A stretch of DNA of 64,000 nt, taken from the NCBI GenBank assembly GCA_903861005.1, contig CAIOSP010000009.1:60692-124691 (forward strand), read 5' to 3'. Positions 53,687-63,052 of this stretch are shown piece by piece; the stretch's first letter is position 1, and every line of letters starts with the position of its first letter. The DNA comes from an uncultured Pseudomonadota bacterium (GTDB lineage: Bacteria > Myxococcota_A > UBA796 > GCA-2862545). The notes beneath the pieces were generated by a model that saw only the letters and a list, made by a program, of their open reading frames with translations, searched no databases and had not been told where the DNA came from. A program made the position numbers and the translations under genes.

Positions 53687-54628
53687 TTGACCGACGAAAA
53701 TCCGACGTTCCGATGTGGCACTGTGGCGTTGATCGGCCGTCCGAACGCCGGCAAGTCCACGCTGCTCAACCGCATCCTGGGCGCCAAGCTGGCGATCACC
53801 TCGCCCAAGCCGCAGACCACCCGCAACCGCATCGTCGGGGTGCACACGACCGACCACAGCCAGCTCGTGCTCGTCGACACGCCCGGCCTGCACAAGGCCT
53901 GGACCGAGCTGAACAAGGCGATGGTCAAGCAGACCGAGTCCGCCATCTCCGACGTGGACGTCGTGTGCTGGGTTGAGGACATGACGGTGCTCGTGCCCCG
54001 GGCCGAGCGCTCGCAGGAGCCGTCTGACGCTGCCGTGGACGCCATCGTGGAGATGCTGACCCGCGCTGGCCGCCCGGTGATCCTGGTCGCGAACAAGATC
54101 GACGCCGTCTCCAAGCCCCTGCTGCTCCCGGTGATCGACGCGCTGTCCAAGCGCCTGAACCTGCTGGCGGTCGTCCCGATGTCCGCGCTCAAGGGCGACG
54201 GGCTGCCCGCGCTGATCGGCGAGATCGAGGCCAAGCTGCCCGTGAGCCCCGCGCTCTACCCGCTCGACCACTGGACCGAGCAGAGCGAGCGCTTCATGGT
54301 CGCCGAGATCATCCGCGAGAAGATCTTCCACCTCACCGAGCAGGAGATCCCCTATGCCTGCGCCGTGGAGATCGAGGTGTTCAACGAGGAGGAGCGCGAG
54401 ACCAACGATCTGGTCAAGATCCACGCCGCCATCATCGTGGAGCGCGACGCGCAAAAGCCCATCCTGATCGGCAAGGGCGGCGACATGATCAAGCGCATCG
54501 GCACCCTGGCCCGGAAGGACATCACGGAGCTGCTGGAGTGCCGGGTCTACCTTGAGTTGTTTGTGAAGGTCGTGCCCGAGTGGACCCGCACTGAGAAGGG
54601 TCTCCGCAAGGTCGGGTACGGTCGGTAG
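53687..54628 (+). CDS. era: Ribosome-associated GTPase Era
   Basis: Helps mature 16S rRNA and the 30S subunit. 313 residues. G motifs are GRPNAGKSTLLNRILGAKLA (G1), SPKPQTTRNRIVGVHT (G2), VDTPGLHKAW (G3), VANKIDAV (G4) and VPMSALKGDG (G5). The C-terminal KH domain is SERFMVAEIIREKIFHLTEQ, IHAAIIVERDAQKPILIGKG, DMIKRIGTLARKDITELLEC and VKVVPEWTRTEKGLRKVGY. The start is a TTG four bases after AGGAGG (53677-53682). Typical rnc-era order. Confidence 0.97.
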   Translation: MTDENPTFRCGTVALIGRPNAGKSTLLNRILGAKLAITSPKPQTTRNRIVGVHTTDHSQLVLVDTPGLHKAWTELNKAMVKQTESAISDVDVVCWVEDMTVLVPRAERSQEPSDAAVDAIVEMLTRAGRPVILVANKIDAVSKPLLLPVIDALSKRLNLLAVVPMSALKGDGLPALIGEIEAKLPVSPALYPLDHWTEQSERFMVAEIIREKIFHLTEQEIPYACAVEIEVFNEEERETNDLVKIHAAIIVERDAQKPILIGKGGDMIKRIGTLARKDITELLECRVYLELFVKVVPEWTRTEKGLRKVGYGR

Positions 54629-54710
54629 ATCTGACCCGCGAACCGGCCCCAGCAACGTGCTAGCATCCTCCCCGGGGGCCCAGGGACGAACCTGGCCGAC
54701 CGGAGAGGCC

Positions 54711-56510
54711 ATGATCAACTCGATCCCTGCGCAGCTGTTCGCCAACGCCCAAAGACAACCCAGCGCGCCAGCCTACCGTCACTTCGACGGCAAGACCTGG
54801 GCGAGCACGGATTGGAGCACCTACGGACAAGAGGTTCGGCGGACGGCTCGAGCGCTGATCGCGCTGGGTGTGAAGGCGGGCGACACGATCTGCATCCTGG
54901 GCAACAACCGCCCGGAGTGGGTGATCGCGGACGTGGCGGCGATGGCCGTCGGCGCCGTCCCGGCTGGGATCTACGCCACCTGCTCTTCGGAGGAGGTCGC
55001 GTTTGTGGTCGCGCACGCTGAGGCGGGCGTGGTCGTCGTCGAGAACCTCACGCAGCTCCAGAAGGTGGAGTCGCGCGTGGCGCACACCCCCAACCTTCGC
55101 CACGTGATCGTGATGCGCGGCCCAGGGCCCATCTCGCGCGTGATCGACGCGCCCACGCCGGTGCGCGTGCTCGACTGGGACACCTTCCTCACGAAGGAAG
55201 AGACGGTGTCGGACTCCGAAGTGGAGCGCCGCCTGAATGCCCTGAACGAGGACGACACCGCGACACTGATCTACACGTCGGGCACCACGGGCAACCCCAA
55301 GGGCGTGATGCTCACGCACCGCAACCTGACGCACACGGCCAAGATCGCGGCGCAGATCTGCAGCGTGCCGCCTGAGACCCGCATGGTCTCCTACCTGCCG
55401 CTCAGCCACATCGCGGAGCAGATGTTCTCGATCCACGCGGCCGTCACCATCGGCTACGAGATCTGGTACGCGCGCTCCATGGAGACGCTGCTCGAGGACA
55501 TGCAGGCCGCGCGGCCGACCATCCTGTTCGGCGTTCCCCGCGTGTGGGAGAAGATGCACGCCAAGCTGTCGGCGCGTCTGGCTGAGGCCACCGGCGTCAA
55601 GGGCGCGATCGCCCGCTGGGCCACCGACGTGGGCCGTCGGGTCAACGCCGAGCGCAACGCAGGGCGCTCGCCGGGCGCGTGGCTTGGTGTTCAGTACAAG
55701 CTGGCGGACAGGCTCCTCTACTCCAAGGTGAAGGGCCTGCTTGGCCTGGACAAGACCCGCTTTGGGATCAGCGGCGCGGCGCCCATCTCGGCCGCGGTGC
55801 TGGAGTTCTTCTCCGGTCTGGACATCGTGATCCACGAGGTCTACGGCCAGTCCGAGGACTGCGGCCCGACGTCGTTCAACGTCCCCGGGCGCACGCGCTA
55901 CGGCACCGTCGGTCCGGCGATCCCCGGCTGCGACTTGCGCATAGCCGACGATGGCGAGGTCCTGGTGCGCGGCCCGAACGTCTTCAAGGGCTACTTCAAG
56001 GACGAGGCAGCCACCGCCGAGACGCTGTTGGACGGCTGGCTGCACTCCGGCGACCTGGGCAAGATCGACGCGGACGGCTTCCTGTCTATCGTCGGCCGCA
56101 AGAAGGACATCCTGATCACCTCGGGCGGCAAGAACATCACGCCGGTGAACATCGAGGCGAAGCTCAAGGACCTGGCGCTGGTCAGCCAGGCGGTGGTGAT
56201 CGGCGACAACCGCAACTACATCACCGCGCTGGTCACCCTGGACGCCGAGGCCGCCGCCGCGTTCGCCACGGCCCGCGGCCTGCCGACCGACAGCCTGCAC
56301 ACGCTCGCGGAGATCCGCACGGAGATCCAGCGAGGCGTGGACGAGGCGGTGAACCCCGCGTTCGCCCGCGTGGAGCACGTCCGAAAGTTCGCGATCCTGG
56401 CCCGCGACTTCAGCGCCGAGACCGACGAACTCACGCCCACCCAGAAGATCAAGCGCCGGGTGGTCAACGCGAAGTACAAGGACATCATCGAGGGCCTCTA
56501 CGCGGACTGA
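54711..56510 (+). CDS. Long-chain acyl-CoA synthetase (FAA1/FadD15 type)
   Basis: Activates long-chain fatty acids. 599 residues. Motifs are TATLIYTSGTTGNPKGVMLT (A3), YLPLSHIAEQMFSIHAAV, FGVPRVWEKMHAKLSARL, ISGAAPISAAVLEFFSGLDI, VIHEVYGQSEDCGPTSFNVP (A5), DGWLHSGDLGKIDADGFLSI (A7), GRKKDILITSGGKNITPVNI (A8) and ELTPTQKIKRRVVNAKY with the terminal Lys. The start MINSIPAQLFANA has GGAGAGG upstream. It is a different subfamily from the ligase at 40.5-42.1 kb. It precedes the OmpA gene by 33 nt. Confidence 0.93.
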   Translation: MINSIPAQLFANAQRQPSAPAYRHFDGKTWASTDWSTYGQEVRRTARALIALGVKAGDTICILGNNRPEWVIADVAAMAVGAVPAGIYATCSSEEVAFVVAHAEAGVVVVENLTQLQKVESRVAHTPNLRHVIVMRGPGPISRVIDAPTPVRVLDWDTFLTKEETVSDSEVERRLNALNEDDTATLIYTSGTTGNPKGVMLTHRNLTHTAKIAAQICSVPPETRMVSYLPLSHIAEQMFSIHAAVTIGYEIWYARSMETLLEDMQAARPTILFGVPRVWEKMHAKLSARLAEATGVKGAIARWATDVGRRVNAERNAGRSPGAWLGVQYKLADRLLYSKVKGLLGLDKTRFGISGAAPISAAVLEFFSGLDIVIHEVYGQSEDCGPTSFNVPGRTRYGTVGPAIPGCDLRIADDGEVLVRGPNVFKGYFKDEAATAETLLDGWLHSGDLGKIDADGFLSIVGRKKDILITSGGKNITPVNIEAKLKDLALVSQAVVIGDNRNYITALVTLDAEAAAAFATARGLPTDSLHTLAEIRTEIQRGVDEAVNPAFARVEHVRKFAILARDFSAETDELTPTQKIKRRVVNAKYKDIIEGLYAD

Positions 56511-56543
56511 CCGCGGCCCCTCCACCCCCTCCGAGGAATCTTC

Positions 56544-58847
56544 ATGCGTCCGGTCCTTCTCCTGTGCACCGCGTGGCTGGCCACAGCACCCGCCGCGCTC
56601 GCCGCTGGCGACCAAGACACTGACTCCAGCCAAGACACGGCCGCGTTCATGCCCTCTGGCGGGCGCACCGTGCAGTGCGGCACCAGCCCCGTGCCCGCCG
56701 CCCTCGGCTTGGGCGCGCTGCTCGCCCTGGGTCTGTTGTCGCGTCGGAGGCGTCATCAACCTCTGATCGTGTCGCTGCTCGCGGGCGCGATGCTCGTGGG
56801 CCCCGTGGCCAAGGCCGCGCCCCTGGTCCCCGCCGAGAACGTGCAGCGCTTCGCCCCGAGCGGCCTGTCGTCGGGCTTCGTGACGATCTACTCCGGCCGT
56901 CAGCTCGACAGCGTTCGCTTCTCATTCGACGCGATCGCCGACTACGGGTGGCGCCCGCTCCAGCGCAGCTTCCAGGTGCGTGACACGCTCATCCGCGACT
57001 CCGCGGCCATTGAGCACCTCACGGCCCTCCACCTGCGCGCGGCCGTGGGCGTGAAGCCGTGGTTCCAGATCGCGCTGTCGGCGCCCGCGCTCCAGTTCGC
57101 CGCCACCGGCGTAGGCCTGGACACCTGGGCTGGCCCGCGGGACACGTCGCTCGCATACGGCGACCTGGCGTTGGAGCTCGGCTTCCGGCCGCTTTCAGAG
57201 GACGATGACGGCGTCGGCATGACGATCACCCCGTTCGTCACCGCCCCCACGGGCCTCAAGCGCTACCTGCTGACCGACGGCGTGCCGACGTTCGGCGCGC
57301 GCGTGGCGATGTCGGGCGTGATCGGCCCCGCGCACCTGGCCGCGTTCGCCGGGTACAAGGTCAAGGTCGGCAGCGCGCGGCTCGGCCCGTACGTCGCCAT
57401 CGATGACGAGGTCGTCTACGGCGCAGGCGCCGGCTTCACGCTGGTGCCGGACTGGCTTCGCCTCAACGCCGAGCTCAACGGCAATTCGATCGTGGGCCCG
57501 GGTCGCAAGAAGATCACGCGCACGCTCGTGACCGAGTCGCTGCTGACCGGGCTCGAAGCGAACGCCAACCTGCTGCTCACCACGCCGACCGGCTTTGCGA
57601 TGGTGCTGGGCGGCGGCGCAGGCCTCACCGCCACGCCAGGCGTCCCCGCGGCGCGCGGCTTTCTGGGCCTGTCCTACCTGCCGATCACCCGGTCTGACCC
57701 GGACAGCGACGGCATCCGCGGCGCGGCCGACGCCTGCCCCCAGGATCCCGAGGACATGGACGGCTTCGAAGATCTCGACGGCTGCCCCGACCTGGACAAC
57801 GACGGCGACGGCGTGCCTGACCTGGCCGACCACTGCCCCTCCAAGGCCGAAGACGCGGACGGCGACGAGGATGAGGACGGCTGCCCGGACGACGACGGCG
57901 ACCGCGACGGCGTGGACGACGCCCACGACGACTGCCCCAAGCAGCCCGAGGACGTCGACCAGTACAAGGACGAGGACGGCTGCCCCGACCCCGACAACGA
58001 CGGCGACCACGTGCCCGACACGGTCGACGAGTGCCCGAACGACGCGGAAGACCGTGACGGCAACGTCGACGACGACGGCTGCCCGGACAACGACGACGAC
58101 GGCGACGGCATCCCCGACACGCGCGACAACTGCCCGCTCGACGCCGAGGACTTTGACGGCGACGCCGACGAGGACGGCTGCCCCGAGGACGCCGCGGACT
58201 CGGACTCCGACGGCCTCCTGGACGTGGCGGACAAGTGCCCCAAGCTGGCCGAAGACCGCGACGGCTTTGAAGACGAGGACGGCTGCCCCGACGCGGACAA
58301 CGACGGCGACGGCATCCTGGACGTGGCGGACCTGTGCCCGCGCGCCCCTGAGACCCTCAACGGCTTCAAGGACGACGACGGCTGCCCCGACGAGACCAAG
58401 GCCACGCTAGAGGGGAACAAGATCGTCATCACCGACACCATCCTGTTCTACTTCAACGAGGCGCGGATCAAGGAGGAGTCGTTCCCCGTGCTCGACGCGG
58501 TCAAGGGTGTCGTGCTCGCGCACCCGGAGATCGTGCGCCTGCGCGTCGAAGGCCACACCGACAGCCAGGGATCCGACGCGTACAACCAGGACCTGTCCGA
58601 GCGTCGCGCGCTCGCGGTTCGGCAGTATCTGATCGACCACGGCATCGAGTCCACACGCCTGCTCGCGCGCGGCTACGGCGAGCGCTACCCGATCGCGCCG
58701 AACGGCGACGAGACGGGCCGCGCCAAGAACCGCCGCGTCGAGTTCATCGTGCTCAAGCCTGAGGACGACGGCGGCGCCGACGCGAGCGACGTGCTCGACG
58801 CAGGGTCGGCGGCGCCCGAAGCGACGACGGTGCGGCCGCACGCATGA
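56544..58847 (+). CDS. OmpA-family protein with TSP3 repeats and MYXO-CTERM-like N-terminal segment
   Basis: A 767-residue outer-membrane protein. It starts with a signal peptide (MRPVLLLCTAWLATAPAALA), then a DTD stretch. Next comes a segment resembling a MYXO-CTERM tail: CGTSPVPAALGLGALLALGL then LSRRRRH (45-71). A second signal-like helix follows at once (PLIVSLLAGAMLVGPVAKAA, 73-92). Residues about 95-390 look like a beta-barrel or porin-like region (SGFVTIYSGRQLDSVRFSFD). About seven calcium-binding TSP3 units (390-625) share DxDGCPDxDNDGDGxPD. The OmpA/MotB peptidoglycan-binding domain is C-terminal (RLRVEGHTDSQGSDAYNQDL, SERRALAVRQYLIDHGI, NRRVEFIV). GAGGAA precedes the ATG. Confidence 0.88.
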   Translation: MRPVLLLCTAWLATAPAALAAGDQDTDSSQDTAAFMPSGGRTVQCGTSPVPAALGLGALLALGLLSRRRRHQPLIVSLLAGAMLVGPVAKAAPLVPAENVQRFAPSGLSSGFVTIYSGRQLDSVRFSFDAIADYGWRPLQRSFQVRDTLIRDSAAIEHLTALHLRAAVGVKPWFQIALSAPALQFAATGVGLDTWAGPRDTSLAYGDLALELGFRPLSEDDDGVGMTITPFVTAPTGLKRYLLTDGVPTFGARVAMSGVIGPAHLAAFAGYKVKVGSARLGPYVAIDDEVVYGAGAGFTLVPDWLRLNAELNGNSIVGPGRKKITRTLVTESLLTGLEANANLLLTTPTGFAMVLGGGAGLTATPGVPAARGFLGLSYLPITRSDPDSDGIRGAADACPQDPEDMDGFEDLDGCPDLDNDGDGVPDLADHCPSKAEDADGDEDEDGCPDDDGDRDGVDDAHDDCPKQPEDVDQYKDEDGCPDPDNDGDHVPDTVDECPNDAEDRDGNVDDDGCPDNDDDGDGIPDTRDNCPLDAEDFDGDADEDGCPEDAADSDSDGLLDVADKCPKLAEDRDGFEDEDGCPDADNDGDGILDVADLCPRAPETLNGFKDDDGCPDETKATLEGNKIVITDTILFYFNEARIKEESFPVLDAVKGVVLAHPEIVRLRVEGHTDSQGSDAYNQDLSERRALAVRQYLIDHGIESTRLLARGYGERYPIAPNGDETGRAKNRRVEFIVLKPEDDGGADASDVLDAGSAAPEATTVRPHA

Positions 58848-60922
58848 GCTGGTCGTCAGCGTCCGCACCTACGGCTCGAGCGTTCCTCGAGCTCTACGGC
58901 CTGCTGACGCTGGCGCCGCTCCTGGCGCTGATCTCGTGGAAGGATCTGCGCCGCGTGCTCCGCCCCACGCTGTACGGCGTGGCGGGGCTAGCCTTGGTGC
59001 TCGGGTTGGTGTCGTCGGTGATCGGCGCCCACTCGGTGCCCGGTCCGTGGTCGACCAACAACCATGACTTCGGCACGATCGCCGCGATCGACCACGGCGC
59101 GTGGGATCTGCCCGCGGGCCTGGGCGAGGTGCATGGGTTCGCCCCGGTGGCGCTGCTTCGCACGCTCCGCTTCCTCACCGGCGGCCACGTGGACACCGAG
59201 GTGCTCTCGACCTGGGTCGCGCTGGGCGCGGTGGCGCTGGTCGGCCTGGTCGCGGCGGCGGGGAGCGGTCGACCGGAGCTGGGGATCGCGGCGGCGCTAC
59301 TCTTCGGCCTGCACCCGGCGCTGCTGCGCCTGGCGCCCACGCCCAGCCCGTTCGTCTCCTTCGTCGCGTCACTCTCCGCCGCGCTGATCGCGCTGGAGGC
59401 ATGGCTTGTCGGCGCTCGAACGCGAACGCTGGTGCTCACGCTGGTCTGCGGGATGATCGCGCTGCAGTGCCGCGGCGAGGCGTTTGGGATCGTGCCTGCG
59501 ACGATGATCGCGTGGGTCGTCGCGCGGCGCACGCGCCCGTGGCGCGAGACGATACCGCTGGTCCGTCTGGCGGTGCTTCTGTCGGTTTGCGCGGTGCTCT
59601 TGGTGCCGCGCGTGCAGCTGTTCCGCTCGATCACGGCGGTCACCGGCGTGCCGATGTTCACGCAGGCGTCGGGGCAGGCGCTGGTGCAGAACGCGCAGCG
59701 CGTGGAGCCGCTCGGGCTGGTGTTCAAGGCCGCCAGCGTGGTGCTGCTGTTCGCCGCCGTGGGCTGGGCGCTCCGCGTCGACACGCGCCACCGCCGGTGG
59801 CGTTGGATCGCGGCACCCTTGATCGGTGCGATGGTGTACGGGGTGTACCGGCAGCTCCCCATCCTTGGTCATGATCCGGGCTTCTTGGCCGGCGCCTTCA
59901 CCGGCCCGGCGTACGGATGGGAGCGTCTTGTCGCGATCCACGGGATGACGGACCCGCGCCTGACCGATCCGCTGGTGATCGCGCTCACGCTCGTCGGCGC
60001 CGCCGTCGCCGCGTTCGCGTCCACCGCGGAGGGCCTGCTGCTCGCGGTCTGTCTGGTGGCCTCGCTCGTCCCCTACGTCGGCGCGTTCGACACGTTCGCC
60101 ACGGTCACGCGCACGTCGCTCGCGAGCTCGGCGACCTTCTCGATCGCGGCCGCGGTGGCGCTGGTGGCATCGACCGGTCGCGCGTCCAAGCTGGTCGCCC
60201 CGGCGCTCGCCTACGCGGTCGCGTGGTACGCGTTGGAGCCGCGCTTGGCGTGGGTGTCCTACGTGTGGCCGATGCAGCAGGAGTACGCGGTGCTCAAGGC
60301 CGCGACCGACCCCACCGACCCCAGCGCGCGCGTGATGTTGTCGGAGCGCGACGTGCCGCCTGGCGTCGACGTCGCCACCTGGGACTGGACCTACCGTGTC
60401 TACGGCCCGCAGTACGTGTCGCTGAGCGGCGCGCGGACGATCTCGGTGACCGACGCCCTCGCCGCCCCCGACGAGGCCGTCGGCGCGCTCTGGATCCGCT
60501 CGCTGGCGTGCGTGCGCGGCGTGTTCATGGACCCGGTGAAGACGCCTGGGATCGCGATCGACCGGTGGCTGATCGACGGGCGCTCGCTGGAATTCAGCCC
60601 GTTCTGGCTGCGGCCTGGCAACGCCGACGACATGTCGCTCGACCTGGCGCTGCCCTGCTGGCGCGAGCCGTGGAAGCAGGTGTGCGCCGACGACGCGGAG
60701 CCATGCGCCCGCTGGACCTGCTCCGTATATGACCTGACAGACGCGCTGGATCACCCTGGGTACCTGGATCCCATGTGCCGGGCGATGGACGAGCGCTTCG
60801 AGATGACGCCGGTCGACGTCCACGTCGTCGCCGACGGGAATTTGTCTGGGCCGTTTGGCGTCGAGGTGGACCCGAACGCGCTCGTGGGGACGTGGCGGAT
60901 CACAGGCGTGCGAAAACCCTGA
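58844..60922 (+). CDS. Large polytopic membrane protein of unknown function
   Basis: A 692-residue protein overlapping the OmpA stop by 4 nt (ATGA). Residues 1-460 hold about ten to twelve membrane spans (LELYGLLTLAPLLALISW, LVLGLVSSVIGAH, VALGAVALVGLVAAAG, LVIALTLVGAAVAAFAST). An acidic periplasmic loop (TNNHDFGTIAAIDHGAWDLP) lies after the second span. This layout recalls GT-C-type membrane glycosyltransferases, but I see no firm motif. The C-terminal 230 residues are soluble and Cys-rich (LACVRGVFMDP, ALPCWREPWKQVCADDAEPC), probably periplasmic with disulfides. Coupling to the OmpA protein suggests a joint envelope role. Confidence 0.75.
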   Translation: MSWSSASAPTARAFLELYGLLTLAPLLALISWKDLRRVLRPTLYGVAGLALVLGLVSSVIGAHSVPGPWSTNNHDFGTIAAIDHGAWDLPAGLGEVHGFAPVALLRTLRFLTGGHVDTEVLSTWVALGAVALVGLVAAAGSGRPELGIAAALLFGLHPALLRLAPTPSPFVSFVASLSAALIALEAWLVGARTRTLVLTLVCGMIALQCRGEAFGIVPATMIAWVVARRTRPWRETIPLVRLAVLLSVCAVLLVPRVQLFRSITAVTGVPMFTQASGQALVQNAQRVEPLGLVFKAASVVLLFAAVGWALRVDTRHRRWRWIAAPLIGAMVYGVYRQLPILGHDPGFLAGAFTGPAYGWERLVAIHGMTDPRLTDPLVIALTLVGAAVAAFASTAEGLLLAVCLVASLVPYVGAFDTFATVTRTSLASSATFSIAAAVALVASTGRASKLVAPALAYAVAWYALEPRLAWVSYVWPMQQEYAVLKAATDPTDPSARVMLSERDVPPGVDVATWDWTYRVYGPQYVSLSGARTISVTDALAAPDEAVGALWIRSLACVRGVFMDPVKTPGIAIDRWLIDGRSLEFSPFWLRPGNADDMSLDLALPCWREPWKQVCADDAEPCARWTCSVYDLTDALDHPGYLDPMCRAMDERFEMTPVDVHVVADGNLSGPFGVEVDPNALVGTWRITGVRKP

Positions 60923-60935
60923 TCAGGAGGTCGCG

Positions 60936-62915
60936 ATGCGTGGACTGGTGGTGGACCCGGAGCCGCTTTCTCGGAACATGATGCGCGTCGCGCTGGAACG
61001 AATCGGGATCGTGTGCGAGGGCTTCGCGGACCTGGCGCACGCCGAGGCCGCGCTCAAGACCCGCGAGTTCGACGTGGTCGTGGTGGACGGCGCGCTGCCG
61101 AGCGAGGGCGGCCTGAACCTGCTCCGTCGGCTGCGCCGCGGCCGGTGGCGCGGCTCGTGCGTCTACACCGCCGAGCTTGTCACCGACGCGCAGATGCAGG
61201 AGCTGTCCCGCGAGATCGCGCCGCGCGCCATCTTCATGAAGCCGCTGAACTTCGCTGAGGTCGAGACCCGGCTGGCGCGCGCGATCCCCGGCGCCCAACC
61301 CGGCCTGGTGCACGATGAGGCGCACGTGCCGGCGTCGTGGAGCGGCGCGCTGCGCAAGTCGCGCAACGAGTTCGCGCAGCGGCTGGCGCGGTGGGTGGAG
61401 GAGCTCGCGGTCGCCGCCGAGACAGCCCAGTCGCAGCGCAGCGGCAAGCACGCCGCCGAGGCGCGCAGGCTGGCCGCATCGCTAGCGGAAGAGTGCCGTA
61501 AGCAGGCGTTCCCAATCGTCGCCGAGACCGCAGAGGCGGTGGCCGTGTCGCTCGACGAGGTGCTCGCCGGGCGCCGCGACATTGGCAGCAAGTCCCTGTG
61601 GGACAGGGTCGAGACGCTGCTCAAGGTCATGGACGCGTCTCTGCCCGAGACGGCGACCGCCATCTCCACCGTCGCCACCGATCAGTTCGAGAAAGCCTCG
61701 ACGCGCGTGCTCGCCGTGGCCTCCGACCTGGACCTGCTCCGCAAGCTCGCCGACTTCAGCGAGCGCCACGACATCGGCCTGCTCACGGCGCGCTCGATCA
61801 AGGAGGCGGTCCGCATCTCGATCCGCCGCAAGTTCGACGCGGCGCTGCTCACCGAAGGCCTGCCCGATGGTGGCACGTCGCTGCTGACCGAGTGGCTGCG
61901 TCGCCAGCCCGGCCTCTCCGAGATGCCGATCGCGCTGATGGTCCCGTCCGGAAACGACGCCGCGCAGTCCGCCAACGCGGCGCGCGCACAAGGGGCGCGG
62001 TTCGCCGTGCCGCTCCCGATCGACGAGAACGCGTTCGTCGCGGCCATCGCACGCCTGACGAAGCAGCGGGCGCGGCGTCCCGCGCGCGTTGTGCTCATCG
62101 ACGATGATCCCGAGTTTGGGGAGGGCTCGCGCCTGCTCTTCGCGAAGCACGGTCTGACCCTGATCTACCTGCCCAGCGCGGCCGGCCTGGTGCAGCGGCT
62201 CGACGAGATCCGCCCTGATTTGATCGTCGCCGACGTGGTGCTGCCGATCATCTCCGGGATCGAGATCTGCCGTCAGGTGCGCGCCGCGCCTGACTGGTCG
62301 ACCGTGCCGGTGCTGCTCACGACCACGCAGGACACGCCGTCGCTGCGCGTGGCCGCGTACCGTGCTGGCGCCGACGGCGTGCTCAACCGTCCGCTCCAGG
62401 ACGACGAGTTCGTCACCCGCGTGCTCACCACCATCGAGCGCATGCGCGCCCTGCGTGAGACCGACCCAACCGGCGCGCTCACCCGCGCGGCCTTCCTCTC
62501 CGCCACGCGCGACGCCTTCGGCGACGGGCAGAAGGCGCTCGCCGGCGCCTTGTTCGACGTGGACTTCTTCCACGAGATCAACAGCGCCTATGGCATCGCC
62601 GCGGGCGACCGAGTGCTGTCCGGCGTGGTCGCGTCGATCGTCGACGTGCTCGCCGACGACGCGATCGTCGGGCGCTGGGGCTCCGACCAGATCGCCGTGT
62701 CGATCCCGGGCGAGTCCCGCAGCGGCGCCATCACCCGCCTGACGCGCGTGGCGCAGAAGATCCGCGCGATGACCTTCCAGTCTGGGTCGGGCAAGCGCTT
62801 TCAGGTGTCGGTACAGTTGGGCGTGAGCGCGACCGATCGCACCGGCGCCAACCTGGAGACGCTGCTGCGCGAGGTCGAGACCAACCTGCGCACCGCCAAG
62901 AAGGCCCGCGGCTGA
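60936..62915 (+). CDS. Multi-receiver response regulator with degenerate GGDEF domain
   Basis: A 659-residue cytoplasmic regulator. Receiver 1 (1-117) has phospho-acceptor Asp51 (VVVVDGALPSEGG) and Lys102 (FMKPLN). A helical Hpt-like segment spans 135-235 but has no HxxKG histidine. Receiver 2 (255-375) has Glu307 in place of the acceptor Asp (AALLTEGLPDGG). Receiver 3 (384-500) has acidic VVLIDDDPEF and acceptor Asp433 (LIVADVVLP) but lacks the usual Lys (NRPLQ). The GGDEF-fold domain (510-659, FDVDFFHEINSAYG) has RWGSDQ where GGDEF is expected, so cyclase activity is unlikely. AGGAGG lies 5 nt before the ATG. Confidence 0.88.
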   Translation: MRGLVVDPEPLSRNMMRVALERIGIVCEGFADLAHAEAALKTREFDVVVVDGALPSEGGLNLLRRLRRGRWRGSCVYTAELVTDAQMQELSREIAPRAIFMKPLNFAEVETRLARAIPGAQPGLVHDEAHVPASWSGALRKSRNEFAQRLARWVEELAVAAETAQSQRSGKHAAEARRLAASLAEECRKQAFPIVAETAEAVAVSLDEVLAGRRDIGSKSLWDRVETLLKVMDASLPETATAISTVATDQFEKASTRVLAVASDLDLLRKLADFSERHDIGLLTARSIKEAVRISIRRKFDAALLTEGLPDGGTSLLTEWLRRQPGLSEMPIALMVPSGNDAAQSANAARAQGARFAVPLPIDENAFVAAIARLTKQRARRPARVVLIDDDPEFGEGSRLLFAKHGLTLIYLPSAAGLVQRLDEIRPDLIVADVVLPIISGIEICRQVRAAPDWSTVPVLLTTTQDTPSLRVAAYRAGADGVLNRPLQDDEFVTRVLTTIERMRALRETDPTGALTRAAFLSATRDAFGDGQKALAGALFDVDFFHEINSAYGIAAGDRVLSGVVASIVDVLADDAIVGRWGSDQIAVSIPGESRSGAITRLTRVAQKIRAMTFQSGSGKRFQVSVQLGVSATDRTGANLETLLREVETNLRTAKKARG

Positions 62916-62922
62916 CCAGCTG

Positions 62923-62940
62923 GCCTCCACGGAGAGGCCG
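62923..62940 (+). terminator. Weak terminator-like hairpin after the regulator gene
   Basis: GGCCTC (62923-62928) pairs with GAGGCC (62935-62940); CTTTT follows 9 nt later. It is a short stem eight bases after the stop and may slow or end transcription before the vWA gene. Confidence 0.35.
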
Positions 62941-63052
62941 GGACCCGCTTTTCCAACAGCTTACACAAGGGTTGGCGCGCGCGTGGACAGTGGGCGTCGG
63001 CCTGGTGCAACGCACACTCTCCGGGAATTCACGTCCCGGGTCGGAGCTGTCC

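Noticed and set aside
60936-62915. Active diguanylate cyclase
   Set aside because: The catalytic motif reads RWGSDQ and not GGDEF, so I call the domain degenerate.
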